A stretch of 64,000 bases of DNA from Alteromonadaceae bacterium XY-R5 (GTDB lineage: Bacteria; Pseudomonadota; Gammaproteobacteria; Enterobacterales; Alteromonadaceae), in contig LXWE01000001.1 in the NCBI GenBank assembly GCA_001660395.1, positions 434,001 through 498,000 of the forward strand. The letters run 5' to 3'. Shown here in pieces: positions 40,488 to 50,260 of this stretch; position 1 is the stretch's first letter, and each line of letters starts with the position of its first letter. The position numbers and the translations under genes are program-made. The notes under the pieces are model-generated. The model searched no databases and had not been told where the DNA came from. It worked only from the letters and a program-made list of their open reading frames with translations.

Positions 40488-42632
40488 ATGAACGAGAAAA
40501 ACGTTTTTCGCGCGCAAAAACTAGTACTAGCCGCGGCGGTAAGTGTAGCGTTATCAGGCAATGCGTTTGCCGAAGAAGCCAAAGACAAAAGCGCAGAACT
40601 GGAAACCATTACGGTAACAGGAAGCAAAACATCAGACTTAAAATTAGGTACGAATAGTGGTGCATTGGGTTCTCGCCCGGTAATTGACACGCCCTTCTCT
40701 ATTTCTACGATCTCTGCCGACGATATCGATGCTCGTCAAGTCAGTAATTTGCAAGACCTGTTCAGCCGCGAAGCGTCAATCAATGTCCGTGGTGGTACTT
40801 ATTCTGGATGGGGTGAAACCCTTAGTGTTCGTGGTTTAGACCTCGACTACGAAAACAATTTTAAGATCAACGGATTATCTGCTCAAAGCTTCAGTGGCGA
40901 ATTACCTTACGAAGCCTTTCAGCAGGTTGAATTACTAAAAGGTGCGACCGGCTTTATGTACGGCTTCTCCGCACCTGGTGGTATCGTAAACTACACAACC
41001 AAAAAGCCAGTCAGTGGCTTGCTGAATGCGTCATTAGGGTTACGAAGCGACAGTATTCTGACCGCCCATATTGATGCCAGTGACAGATTTGGCACCAACG
41101 AGCAATTCGGTGCTCGTGTAAATTTAGTGCATGAAGAAGGTGATACCTATGTTGACGGTGGTTCGATTGACCGCGACACAATCTCTGTATCTTTAGATGC
41201 ACAAATCACCGACAGCCTCTATTGGACTATGGACCTGATCTATAACGACAGACAGACTGAAGATATGGCAACTACGTTGTATTTCTCCAGCTATCGTATG
41301 GATGAAACGATCACCTCCGTTCCTGATACGGTTGACGGTAGCCGCAACTTGGCTGCTAAAGGCTCATTTGATGACCAGAAGAACCTGATAGGGCTAACTG
41401 CACTTGCCTGGCGCATAAATGACCAGTGGAACGCCCGATTGGAGTATGGATACACTGAAAATAATACTCGCTGGCTGAAATCAGTACCTTACATCGCCAA
41501 CAATGCCGGTGACGTAAAAGTAATGATGTATGACCAGGTCTTTGATGTCGATTTCTCACAATTACGTGGTCTGGTCGAAGGCAGCTTCCAAACAGGTGGC
41601 ATTTCCCATCAATTGGTTACCGGTGCTTCGTACCAAAAAACTACAACGTATCGCAACGATCCGAATCGTGTAGTGACCTTCTTGTCCGATTACGACAACC
41701 TCTACAATCCAGTGGATCTGAGCTACACCTCAACGCTGGTAGAGAACCCAAGCAAAATGTGGTCAACAGAACAGAAGTCGCTGTTCCTGAGCGATGCGAT
41801 TGAGTTTTCACCTAAGTGGAGCGCGCTAATTGGTTTGCGTCAAAACAAATATAGCTATGGCGAAATCACCGAAATCTATGCCAGCCGCCTAGAGCCATAT
41901 GAAGACACAGCCACTAGCCCGACTGTGGCGCTAATGTATAAGCCGGATTCAGACACGACACTATATACCAGCTATGTTGAATCTTTCGAAGAAGCCGAAA
42001 CCGTTGGTGATACCTACGAAAACGCCGGTGAAAAGTTAGACCCTACCATTAGCAAACAATACGAAATTGGGGTGAAACTCGCTCGCGATAACTACACGCT
42101 CACGTCATCCTTGTTCCGTATTGAACGCGCGGCAGTCATCAGCACCGCCGACAACTACCTGAATCAGGATGGCGTAACCTTATATCAAGGTTTGGAATTC
42201 AATGGTGAAGCATTGGTCCAAGAAGGACTGTCCCTTTATGCCAATTTACTCTTCCTGGATGCCAGCTATGACAAAATGAGCTATGGCAGCACAACCGAAG
42301 GTAATGATGTTGCTGGCACACCAGATAAACAATACAGCTTTGGTGCTAACTACGATGTTGCTGCAATGCCGGGCCTTAGTCTTAACCTGGGAGCCAAATA
42401 TTATGGTGCCAGTTTCATTGACTCAGCAAACGCACTGAAGCTGTCCAGCTACACGCTGTTTGATGCAAACGCGTCTTACACCACCATGCTGGCGGGTAAA
42501 AACATCACCTTATCTGGTGCCATCAACAATCTGACTGATAAAGAGTACTGGGCCAGCACAGGTACCACCACAGAAGGCATCCGCATTGGCGCACCTCGCA
42601 CTGTGTCGGTAAAAGTGAAAGTCGACTTCTAA
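40488..42632 (+). CDS. TonB-dependent siderophore receptor
   Basis: The ATG at 40488 is preceded by AGGA and gives a 714-residue protein; the frame is open from 40431. It has a signal peptide (LVLAAAVSVALSGNAFAEEA), a TonB box (ELETITVTGSK), a plug domain (RPVIDTPFSISTISADDI, then GATGFMYGFSAPGGIVNYTT) and a 22-strand barrel ending in GAPRTVSVKVKVDF with the final Phe needed for outer-membrane insertion. Length is normal for siderophore receptors. A Fur box sits upstream and a hairpin terminator downstream. It should import an iron-siderophore complex. Confidence 0.88.
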   Translation: MNEKNVFRAQKLVLAAAVSVALSGNAFAEEAKDKSAELETITVTGSKTSDLKLGTNSGALGSRPVIDTPFSISTISADDIDARQVSNLQDLFSREASINVRGGTYSGWGETLSVRGLDLDYENNFKINGLSAQSFSGELPYEAFQQVELLKGATGFMYGFSAPGGIVNYTTKKPVSGLLNASLGLRSDSILTAHIDASDRFGTNEQFGARVNLVHEEGDTYVDGGSIDRDTISVSLDAQITDSLYWTMDLIYNDRQTEDMATTLYFSSYRMDETITSVPDTVDGSRNLAAKGSFDDQKNLIGLTALAWRINDQWNARLEYGYTENNTRWLKSVPYIANNAGDVKVMMYDQVFDVDFSQLRGLVEGSFQTGGISHQLVTGASYQKTTTYRNDPNRVVTFLSDYDNLYNPVDLSYTSTLVENPSKMWSTEQKSLFLSDAIEFSPKWSALIGLRQNKYSYGEITEIYASRLEPYEDTATSPTVALMYKPDSDTTLYTSYVESFEEAETVGDTYENAGEKLDPTISKQYEIGVKLARDNYTLTSSLFRIERAAVISTADNYLNQDGVTLYQGLEFNGEALVQEGLSLYANLLFLDASYDKMSYGSTTEGNDVAGTPDKQYSFGANYDVAAMPGLSLNLGAKYYGASFIDSANALKLSSYTLFDANASYTTMLAGKNITLSGAINNLTDKEYWASTGTTTEGIRIGAPRTVSVKVKVDF

Positions 42633-42659
42633 TCCACCTTAAGTTTGACAAATAGCGTT

Positions 42660-42688
42660 AAAAAGCCGGTCCTATGACCGGCTTTTTT
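42660..42688 (+). terminator. Rho-independent terminator of the TonB receptor gene
   Basis: AAAAAGCCGGTC pairs with GACCGGCTTTTT around a CTAT loop, followed by T residues, 27 bases after the stop at 42632. Confidence 0.88.
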
Positions 42689-42764
42689 CTGCCAATTCTT
42701 TGAGACATGTGGCCCAAACAATAAGCTTTAAAAACAAATACACTAAACCTGATAGTAAGAATGA

Positions 42765-43031
42765 TTAATTAGAGAGGTGCTTCTCAAGCTGATTACGCTG
42801 GCGCAATAACGGCAGTAACATCAAAAACGCTGAAATCTCCAGCACGCCGCCGATAATCATCAAACTCAATGCGACGTTTTGTTGATTCAACACGACCCAC
42901 CAGCCATCTCCCGCTTTTCCCAACAGGCCAAAGGTGCCCAGCACAACTGCAACTGCGGCAGGAGTAGTGAGCAGGTTACAAAGTAGGATTTTGCGGTTAA
43001 CTGCTTTAATCGAGTTAGATTGATATTCCAT
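42765..43031 (-). CDS. Small two-helix membrane protein
   Basis: The 88-residue protein has two transmembrane helices (about 18-40 and 54-73, the second being LSLMIIGGVLEISAFLMLLP) and a basic C-terminal tail (RQRNQLEKHLSN). It is on the minus strand between the iron-receptor terminator and the PepSY gene, 165 bases from the latter. The location suggests a link to iron uptake, but no motif shows this. Family unknown. Confidence 0.6.
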   Translation of the reverse strand: MEYQSNSIKAVNRKILLCNLLTTPAAVAVVLGTFGLLGKAGDGWWVVLNQQNVALSLMIIGGVLEISAFLMLLPLLRQRNQLEKHLSN

Positions 43032-43196
43032 GTCAATTCAATGCTCTTGATTTGCGAGGTAAATATAAAACCCCTTAACCCGAGTATAAAACAGCGTGTC
43101 GGATTGATGCAATTTTATCCAACGAATTGTTAATCATTGAAATTTAGGATAGAAAAAACGTGAGCCGATATCATTACGATACCGGCATAGACGCTA

Positions 43197-44822
43197 TTAG
43201 GCAGGTTTACCCAATTGTATCTGGTCAGACGCATCATCCAGCTTAAGAGACCAAATGCTCTGCTCAGAGCCGTGGTAAGCGCGATGCTTCGCCAAACGAT
43301 AGGCATAGTAAAATACGCCAGCAGCCCCAAGTGCAACCAGATCGACGCCAAGCGTTGCCACGCTGTCGGCCGCCCAAATACCTGAGCTGGGGAAGATCAA
43401 GGCAATGACTGAGGTTACTGGCAACAATAGCGCCGCATAACAACACCCTTTGAGTAAATATAACCCTGCCCTTGCGGCACCAATCCAGTAACTCAGGGCA
43501 ACCGATGCCAAAAATGCAATGTAATACACGCATAAATACACATCGTTAATGTTTTCGACATGGGCCGATAACCACTTACCTGCAGTCATCGACAGCATTA
43601 CCGCCAGAATAGAGCCCAGACAAATACCCACCGTAGTAGCCGCCATAATTTTCACCGATTTACGCTGCTCACTCCCCGGGGCTTTTTGACGACGTTTTTC
43701 CAACCAGAGTAAATTGCCCGAGTAAAAAACGAAGGCACCAGCTAAGCCAAAGAAGAAATACACCCAACGGCCTAAATCACCGCCGAAGCTGCCAAAATGC
43801 AGGGCAAAGAAGCTGGCAACAACGCGCACCCATACGCCGTTTTCCGACGGATTCAGTGAACTACCTAGAATGTTATTCGTGTAAGGCTGATAGAAAATGT
43901 AATCCGTAATCGGCCCGCGCATCAGACTATGCTCGTCGTAAACCCCCAATCTTACCATAGGGCGTTTGCTGCCCAGGTTCATGTAGGTTATTTCTTTCAC
44001 GGTTACGTTTGGCGTGGGTGCAATCGCTCCTGCAATAATCTCATCCACCTTAGGTAGCTGTGCAATGGCATAGGGTTCATCAGGCATCGCCGGACGGATA
44101 AATGCCTGTTCCTCACCATATACCACTTCGCCCAGTACATCATAAAACTGATCATGGAAAGCAAATACAATCACCGTCAGACTAATGATCAAGTGAAATG
44201 GCAAGCTGGTGATACCAACCAAATTATGTGCATCCAACCAGAAACGACTTTCACCTTTATTGCGACGAATAGCAAAGAGGGTTTTCACCAGGGTTGGCAA
44301 TAAGAAAATCACGCCTGATACCAGTGCCATAAAATACAGTACTGACGCAATTCCCAGTACATAAACACCAATAAATTCGTGCCCTGCCCCTCCGGGAATA
44401 CCAGCCGTTCGATGCAACATATCAATCAATTGCCCTAACGCGCCAGGAGTCACCTGCTGCGCCTGTAATTGCTGCTCCTGGTCCAGCGTCGCATGCCAGG
44501 CCAACGCATCCAAATTAAGCTCTCGGCTTTCTCCTGTTTCGAACCAGGTAATTGGGGACTGATGGTCATTATCTAAAGTAAGAGTAAACTCTTTTGCTGC
44601 CTCGGGATGTGAGGCGAGTACCTGTGCGATTAAATCATCATATTGGTTCAGTTCTATCGGCGCCATAATCTGTTCAGGTGGCGATGACCAGGCATTGATC
44701 GCCGGCTTGAACATCGTCAGTGAGCCCGCATAAAACCCGATAAACAACACAATGCCGCTGATAATGCCTGTCCAAATATGCAGAGACTGGTAATTACGTA
44801 AAATGTCACTTCTAATCTTCAT
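43197..44822 (-). CDS. PepSY-associated membrane protein of the siderophore-uptake cluster
   Basis: The 541-residue protein begins with HIWTGIISGIVLFIGFYAGS (the conserved first helix with a His), has a long periplasmic region with a PepSY-like domain, then several more helices including LVGITSLPFHLIISLTVIVF and ALHFGSFGGDLGRWVYFFFG. This is the PepSY TM family found next to TonB siderophore receptors, some members of which act as ferric-siderophore reductases. It starts four bases from the next gene, forming an operon with the DUF3649 and DUF3325 genes. Confidence 0.82.
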   Translation of the reverse strand: MKIRSDILRNYQSLHIWTGIISGIVLFIGFYAGSLTMFKPAINAWSSPPEQIMAPIELNQYDDLIAQVLASHPEAAKEFTLTLDNDHQSPITWFETGESRELNLDALAWHATLDQEQQLQAQQVTPGALGQLIDMLHRTAGIPGGAGHEFIGVYVLGIASVLYFMALVSGVIFLLPTLVKTLFAIRRNKGESRFWLDAHNLVGITSLPFHLIISLTVIVFAFHDQFYDVLGEVVYGEEQAFIRPAMPDEPYAIAQLPKVDEIIAGAIAPTPNVTVKEITYMNLGSKRPMVRLGVYDEHSLMRGPITDYIFYQPYTNNILGSSLNPSENGVWVRVVASFFALHFGSFGGDLGRWVYFFFGLAGAFVFYSGNLLWLEKRRQKAPGSEQRKSVKIMAATTVGICLGSILAVMLSMTAGKWLSAHVENINDVYLCVYYIAFLASVALSYWIGAARAGLYLLKGCCYAALLLPVTSVIALIFPSSGIWAADSVATLGVDLVALGAAGVFYYAYRLAKHRAYHGSEQSIWSLKLDDASDQIQLGKPA

Positions 44823-44826
44823 GGGA

Positions 44827-45117
44827 CTACCTAAATAAAAACATCATGCTATAGGTCAGGACATTGGCGCCAGCCAACCACAGAAATGCCCGCATTCCCG
44901 TGCGGAACAGGTAACTAAAGCTAAGAATGAGCATCCACAATGGCGCAATCATCCACATATTGAACTGGTTTTTTGCATCAGCGTTGATACCGCCCGGACC
45001 AAACCAGGCGAATAAGCCAACTAAACCAACGGCGAGGCAAAACCCCAGCACCACACCAACCAAACTCTTACTCCACCAATCAGGGCGAATTTTTTCGTGT
45101 TCAGCTAAACGCGCCAT
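44827..45117 (-). CDS. DUF3649-like small membrane protein
   Basis: The 96-residue protein has three hydrophobic helices (near 18-40, 52-70 and 77-95) and a conserved WWSKSLVGVVLGFCLAVGLV start. Its place between DUF3325 and PepSY proteins, in an operon downstream of a Fur box, is the arrangement of the DUF3649 iron-uptake accessory protein. Gaps to both neighbours are two to four bases. Function unknown beyond the iron context. Confidence 0.68.
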   Translation of the reverse strand: MARLAEHEKIRPDWWSKSLVGVVLGFCLAVGLVGLFAWFGPGGINADAKNQFNMWMIAPLWMLILSFSYLFRTGMRAFLWLAGANVLTYSMMFLFR

Positions 45118-45119
45118 GG

Positions 45120-45389
45120 TTATCTCCTACCCCATAAACTGACGAACGGCAATGTGCCCAGTACCAGCATGATAGATACCATCCAAAGTAGCACGGCTGA
45201 ACTGCTGCTATAGAACTGCAGCTCTCCCACCAGTACCAGCAAAAGCACTAAATAACCCACACCACGCCAGGGACGCTTATTGAGCTGAGAACGAAGTATC
45301 TGTTGATTTTTATGACTGAGATAAATCAGGCCTACACCTGAAATAATCAGTACACAAAAGAGTGCATGCCACATAGTGTCCCTTAACAA
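45120..45389 (-). CDS. DUF3325-like small membrane protein
   Basis: The 89-residue protein has three short transmembrane helices, with HALFCVLIISGVGLIYLSHK at the start and SSAVLLWMVSIMLVLGTLPF at the end, matching the DUF3325 family. It heads the minus-strand operon to the PepSY gene and has a Fur box 98 bases upstream of its start. Role in iron uptake is by association. Confidence 0.68.
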   Translation of the reverse strand: MLRDTMWHALFCVLIISGVGLIYLSHKNQQILRSQLNKRPWRGVGYLVLLLVLVGELQFYSSSSAVLLWMVSIMLVLGTLPFVSLWGRR

Positions 45390-45486
45390 GTGATGGTGTC
45401 AGCAACAGGCTGACCGTTGAAATGGCGTCATTTTCCCCACGACAAAATGGTGAAAAACTTTCCAAAAGCAAAACCTAGATAGTATT

Positions 45487-45505
45487 TGAAATGATAATAA
45501 TTCGC
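45487..45505 (-). promoter_or_regulatory. Fur box upstream of the DUF3325-PepSY operon
   Basis: A core AATGATAAT followed by AATTCGC matches about 13 of 19 consensus positions. It lies between the operon starting at 45389 and the BLUF gene at 45619, nearer the former. Confidence 0.6.
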
Positions 45506-45618
45506 AATTAATAAAAACAAAAACCCTAAACCAACTGAGCCCGTCTGCAGCCAAATGGGATTACCCGTAACTACTTTCATTGACTATTGTTGGTTCACAT
45601 CCCTGATAAGGAAATCCT

Positions 45619-46041
45619 ATGCAACTCGTCTCTCTGTTATACGCCAGCGCAATCAGTTCACAGTTTAACGACAGTGACATTCAAACCATCATTGATGCAT
45701 CTAAGCGCAATAATCGCTCAGCCGGCATAACCGGATTGCTGTGTTTTAACCGGAAGTATTTTTTGCAGGTATTAGAGGGTGAACGAAACGTGGTAAATCA
45801 GACATTTCAGCGCATCATTAAGGACCCCAAGCATGAACATATCGTCATGCTCGACTATCGCTCGATTTTTCAACGCTTGTTCGCAGACTGGGACATGGGG
45901 TATGTACCTGAAACAGCGAAAATGATGGCCTTGTATCGCAAATACTCGGCTACTGAAATCTTCAAACCACTGGACATGGCAGGGGAAAGCGCGTTGCAAT
46001 TATTGGTTCAAATTCGTCAGGATATACTGCAACCAGACTAG
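45619..46041 (+). CDS. BLUF-domain blue-light photoreceptor
   Basis: The 140-residue protein is a stand-alone BLUF domain binding FAD. LVSLLYASA contains the essential Tyr8; NNRSAGITGLLCF contains the conserved Asn and flavin-contact residues; YFLQVLEGER carries the signalling Gln. The last 40 residues form the two C-terminal helices typical of short BLUF proteins (about 140-150 residues). AAGGA sits six bases before the ATG. It has no output domain, so it must act on a partner protein; the diguanylate cyclase at 48428 is only a neighbour. Confidence 0.88.
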   Translation: MQLVSLLYASAISSQFNDSDIQTIIDASKRNNRSAGITGLLCFNRKYFLQVLEGERNVVNQTFQRIIKDPKHEHIVMLDYRSIFQRLFADWDMGYVPETAKMMALYRKYSATEIFKPLDMAGESALQLLVQIRQDILQPD

Positions 46042-46300
46042 GTCCCGCCAGCATCCCTGTATAAATTTAGCTCTATAATGAAGCATTTTAACCACGACAC
46101 TGGATGGCATACCTGATGGACTAAATCAAAGGGTTGTAACAAAGAATACAATGCTCTCATGCCTCCTTCGGGCAGCGCCTGAGAACCATTTATACTGCGT
46201 TAGATGTTGTTATTTAAGGCCACTAAACCTGCTAACATACGCCCTATCTGAATGCCCCATAGACCACTGCAAACATCAACAGGCCCAAGAGTAAGGATCC

Positions 46301-46771
46301 CTACCCCTTAGCAATGTCACCAAACTCGCCTCGGGTTAAACTGAGCAAATCAGCGGGAGACAATAGAATTTCCAGCCCCCTTTTTCCGGCGCTCACATAA
46401 ATTTGAGGCCATTGGGCAGCTGAATGATGCAACAAGGTCTGTAACAGCTTTTTCTGACCTATCGGACTTACGCCCCCCAACACGTAACCCGATGATTGCA
46501 TGACTTTGTTTTTATTAGCCATCGCGACTTTCTTCGCTTTCAACGCTGACGCCATGGCTTTTAGATCCAATTGCTGATTGACCGGCACTATGCCTACCGC
46601 CAACTTACCATTATCCATCTGCACCACCAGGGTTTTAAATACCTGACAGGCATCAACGCCCAATGCAGAAACCACCTCATCACCATAAGACGATGCATTG
46701 GGATCATGCTCAAACTGATGTAGCTCAAATGGAATATTGGCTTTCTTTGCCATCACAACTGCGGGAGTCAT
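46301..46771 (-). CDS. ybaK: YbaK-type Cys-tRNA(Pro)/tRNA deacylase
   Basis: The ATG at 46771 has GAGGA six bases upstream, giving 156 residues. The sequence VFKTLVVQMDNGKLAVGIVP, KVAMANKNKVMQSSGYVLGG and SPIGQKKLLQTLL matches the YbaK/EbsC family, which removes mischarged Cys from tRNA-Pro. The conserved catalytic Lys and the GGVSPIG loop are present. Size is normal. The gene stands alone. Confidence 0.87.
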   Translation of the reverse strand: MTPAVVMAKKANIPFELHQFEHDPNASSYGDEVVSALGVDACQVFKTLVVQMDNGKLAVGIVPVNQQLDLKAMASALKAKKVAMANKNKVMQSSGYVLGGVSPIGQKKLLQTLLHHSAAQWPQIYVSAGKRGLEILLSPADLLSLTRGEFGDIAKG

Positions 46772-47054
46772 CTTGGTCCTCAATCTGTTTACGGCGTGCA
46801 GGACAGAGAAGACTGCCCAACTACTTAGATTATTTTCATCCTAATACAATAATATTTAGAATATTAAAAGGTGTCATTTTCGACCCATAATGTCGTTAAA
46901 TTACCACATTTCAAGTTTCGTGCTGGATAAATTTACGCCAATTCTTAATCCACCTAACACCCTGTTAACGAACACCTACAATTTGACACAAACACACGAT
47001 AAATAAAGGCCTGAGAGCACTAGTGATTGCTTAACTGGGTTAACCGAAAAGACT

Positions 47055-47083
47055 TTTTGTAAACGCTTACAGTCCATTACAAT
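47055..47083 (+). promoter_or_regulatory. Promoter and LacI-type operator of the MFS gene
   Basis: A -35 TTTTGT (47055-47060) is 17 bases before a -10 TACAAT (47078-47083). The sequence TGTAAACGCTTACA (47058-47071), with TGTAA and TTACA arms around a central CG, covers the -35 and matches the LacI/GalR operator consensus, so a sugar-responsive repressor should control the gene. No such repressor is in the window. The rest of the 338-base gap holds nothing recognised. Confidence 0.7.
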
Positions 47084-47109
47084 AGAGATTAGCTAATACA
47101 GGAGCCTTC

Positions 47110-48327
47110 ATGAACACTCGCGCGGCAACGTCCATTATTTTTGTCGGATTTTTTCTTCTCGGGATGGTATTCATCCTTTGGGGCATCGTCTTACCAGACA
47201 TGTCCAAAACACTGCAAATGAATGATGTCGTTAGCGGCGCTTTTTTCACGCTGATTTCGATGGGCTCAATCCTAGGCGCTTTTATTGGTGGTAAGTACAT
47301 CCAGAAGTTTGATTTTCTGTCACTGTTTTCTGGCTTAAGTGCCGCCATGGCGCTGCTGCTTTGTGGCTTGGCCAGTGTCCAGCACTGGTTATGGCTGCTG
47401 GCTGGCGCCTTTATCATGGGCATGCTCAGTTCCTGTTTGTTTACCATAGGCCACACCCTGATTGCCCGCTTACACGTGAATCGTCGTTCCACCATGATGG
47501 GTTTAATGGATTTTATGTTCAGCCTGGGCACGCTGGCTGCCCCCTTTTACATATCGGCCCTTTACCTGATGGAGAACGACTGGCGCTGGCCATTACGTTT
47601 TCTGGCTGTCGCCGTGGCCGTGCTCGCCGTATATACCTTCTACGCAGCCAAGCAAGGCAAAAAACTGGCCCCACCAAAATCGCCGCAACATAACAAAAGT
47701 TTGTCTTACGGCGATGTCATCAAACAGCCGGTATTTCTATTTCTTTCTCTGGCAGCATTGGGCTATGGCGCAGTTGAATTCGGTAATGGTAACTGGTTTG
47801 TCAGTTACGCTCAGGAAGGACGCGGATTTAGCGGTGAAGACGCGCGTATGGTATTCGCTTTTTTCACTGCTGGCATGGTGGTATCACGCCTTGGCTTCTC
47901 GATCCTGTTACGCTGGTTTACGACTCACCGCCTGATGGTAGTACTCGCAACCATTATGGCCGTTGGCGCATTTACCATTAAGCTAGCATCAGAGCCACAA
48001 TTAATGTCTGTGGGTAACTTCCTGGTGGGGCTTGGTCTGGGAGGCTTATTCCCGCTGATGCTTTCCAGTGCCATGGATATCGACAGCGACAAAGGCCCGT
48101 TGCTGTCAGGCATCTGTGTGATTGGCTCGTCAATCGGTGTGCAGACAGCGTCCTTCGGTACTGGTTTGTGGGCGAGCTTTGCCCCCTTAACCGTCGCTTT
48201 CTGGATGATTCCGATCGGTGCAGTATGGCTTTGGATCATGGCATTCGGATATAGCCGTCAGCTAAAGCGGAGAAAATTAGTGACCGAACCGACGATCACC
48301 AAACCTGTATTGGGCGCGGATGCTTAA
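47110..48327 (+). CDS. MFS transporter (TsgA/FucP-like)
   Basis: The 405-residue protein has twelve transmembrane helices typical of the major facilitator superfamily, with GAFIGGKYIQKFDFLS and GHTLIARLHVNRRSTMMGLM, the loop between helices 4 and 5. AGGAG sits five bases before the ATG. It resembles sugar- or TsgA-type transporters of gammaproteobacteria, and the LacI-type operator upstream points to a sugar substrate. The substrate itself cannot be read from the sequence. Confidence 0.83.
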   Translation: MNTRAATSIIFVGFFLLGMVFILWGIVLPDMSKTLQMNDVVSGAFFTLISMGSILGAFIGGKYIQKFDFLSLFSGLSAAMALLLCGLASVQHWLWLLAGAFIMGMLSSCLFTIGHTLIARLHVNRRSTMMGLMDFMFSLGTLAAPFYISALYLMENDWRWPLRFLAVAVAVLAVYTFYAAKQGKKLAPPKSPQHNKSLSYGDVIKQPVFLFLSLAALGYGAVEFGNGNWFVSYAQEGRGFSGEDARMVFAFFTAGMVVSRLGFSILLRWFTTHRLMVVLATIMAVGAFTIKLASEPQLMSVGNFLVGLGLGGLFPLMLSSAMDIDSDKGPLLSGICVIGSSIGVQTASFGTGLWASFAPLTVAFWMIPIGAVWLWIMAFGYSRQLKRRKLVTEPTITKPVLGADA

Positions 48328-48427
48328 TTCTGCTATGTAAATTCAACTGACATCCAGGCCTGATTTTCATATACTCCTCCACCCAACAATGTTGTTTGGT
48401 TTTGGTTCCAATATTGAAGGTCACCTG

Positions 48428-50260
48428 ATGTCAGTGTCGCGCAGTTTGCCCTTGCGCTTATTAATCATAATGCCGTTTGTTTGTCTTGCCGTTTTGGCAA
48501 CCGGCATTTTCACCTTCGTTTCCTATCAAAACAGCCAAAGCATTGCCCTGTCTGTCGGTTCGAGTTTCTCAAAAGAATTAAGTAAACGTATTGAGCAGTA
48601 CGTGAAAACAGTGACGAGCATTATGCCGGCCATCGTTGACAACAATGCCGATGCGCTTCAGCAGAATAACCTCTCAACTGACAATCCTGATCAAAATACG
48701 CCCTGGTTACTGAATCAGCTACGACAATTTCATCAGCTGAGTTTTGTTTCACTCGCATATTTGGATGGTCGTTACATCGCTGCGACCCGCCCCCCGGCGA
48801 CGCCAAACAGCATTGAAATTGCCAGTAATATCTTTAATGAACAGCAAAATTTGGTAGGGTATACCCCAAACGCAAGTGGTCACAGAGGCAAAATTGCCTC
48901 CACTATCATGACCCAATACGATCCTCGCAATCGCCCCTTTGTGCAGTGCGCCTTGCGCACACCCGATTTACCTTGCTGGGGGCCAGTATACCGTTATCTC
49001 AATCGTCCCAGTTATGCCCTTAGCTTGTCCAAAGCCGTAAGAAATAAAGAGGGACAGATTGTGGCCGTGACTGCAGCAGACATCAGCCTTGAACGTTTAA
49101 CCGATTTTATGGAGCAATTAAAAATCGGCCATGAAGGTCAGGCTGTGCTGACAGAAGAGAATGGTCGTTTGATTGCCACGTCAGACGCCACACTTATCCC
49201 GATTTTAGATAAGAATAATGAACGCTATAGCCTTAGCTCTCATCCTGCTGCATTAATGCGAGCCATTGCCAGGGCGCAAAATGGCGATTCCCACAGCGAG
49301 ACAATCGAGGTTGCTAATAAAACCTACCTAATCGAAGTCCGGGACATCAACCTGGGTTACAACAAGTACTGGAAGCTCATCGTCTTTTTGCCATTAAGCA
49401 AAATTGCTAACCCCATCATGGCGCAGGTTAACGACATGGTATTTATTAATATCATCGCCCTGCTGTTATTAATTGTGCTGGCCACTGCAATCGCACGGCA
49501 AATTGCCAGACCCATTGAAAATATCGCGAATATGGCCAGTACCCGGGCGCTCAATCAATTGGCCCAGACGCCTTTTGCCACTAGCATCGTTACCGAGGTA
49601 CAGCATCTATCTTCCAGTCTGGCACAATTGGCCGCTGCGCAAATTCGCTCGCTGAAAAATCTCGAACGCCGGGTTCAGCAGCGTACTCTTGAACTACAAC
49701 GGGCAAATGCCAGACTCACAACCTTGTCCGAGCAGGATCCGTTAACGGGTATCGCAAATAGGCGGGTATTCGATTTACAACTGGATACTCAATGGCGTGT
49801 TGCCCATCGTGAGCAGCATCCTATTAGTGTAATCTTGTGTGATGTAGACCACTTTAAATCCTATAACGATTTTCATGGTCACCAGGCTGGAGATAAAGCG
49901 CTGCAACAGATTGCAAGCTTACTTCAGGGCCAAATTCAGCGTCCAACTGATCTGGCAGCCCGATACGGTGGTGAAGAGTTTGCACTGATCTTACCCAATA
50001 CGGATATGCAAGGCGCCTGGCAGTTTGCAGAAAAGCTACGTCAGGCCACAGAAGAGTTAGCCCTGCCACGACAGGATATGCCAAACCAACAGCATATCAC
50101 CCTCAGCCTGGGCTTTGCGACGCTGGTGCCTGGCGTTATGGATCAGCCCGACACTCTGGTAAGGCTGGCGGATGAACAACTCTATGTGGCAAAAGCAAAT
50201 GGCCGCAATCAGGTACAGCCGGAACCCGAGTTAACCGAAAAATCAGTCGCGGAAAGTTAA
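48428..50260 (+). CDS. Cache-type sensor diguanylate cyclase
   Basis: With the ATG at 48428 (AAGGT six bases before) the 610-residue protein has an N-terminal transmembrane helix, a periplasmic Cache-type sensor region (about 35-325), a second helix near 340-360, a HAMP-like segment (RQIARPIENIANMASTRALN), and a GGEEF domain with RYGGEEFALIL (near residue 516). RPTD five residues before GGEEF is the allosteric I-site, so the enzyme should make cyclic di-GMP and be product-inhibited. The long open frame begins at 48389, but the later ATG has the better site. Confidence 0.86.
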   Translation: MSVSRSLPLRLLIIMPFVCLAVLATGIFTFVSYQNSQSIALSVGSSFSKELSKRIEQYVKTVTSIMPAIVDNNADALQQNNLSTDNPDQNTPWLLNQLRQFHQLSFVSLAYLDGRYIAATRPPATPNSIEIASNIFNEQQNLVGYTPNASGHRGKIASTIMTQYDPRNRPFVQCALRTPDLPCWGPVYRYLNRPSYALSLSKAVRNKEGQIVAVTAADISLERLTDFMEQLKIGHEGQAVLTEENGRLIATSDATLIPILDKNNERYSLSSHPAALMRAIARAQNGDSHSETIEVANKTYLIEVRDINLGYNKYWKLIVFLPLSKIANPIMAQVNDMVFINIIALLLLIVLATAIARQIARPIENIANMASTRALNQLAQTPFATSIVTEVQHLSSSLAQLAAAQIRSLKNLERRVQQRTLELQRANARLTTLSEQDPLTGIANRRVFDLQLDTQWRVAHREQHPISVILCDVDHFKSYNDFHGHQAGDKALQQIASLLQGQIQRPTDLAARYGGEEFALILPNTDMQGAWQFAEKLRQATEELALPRQDMPNQQHITLSLGFATLVPGVMDQPDTLVRLADEQLYVAKANGRNQVQPEPELTEKSVAES

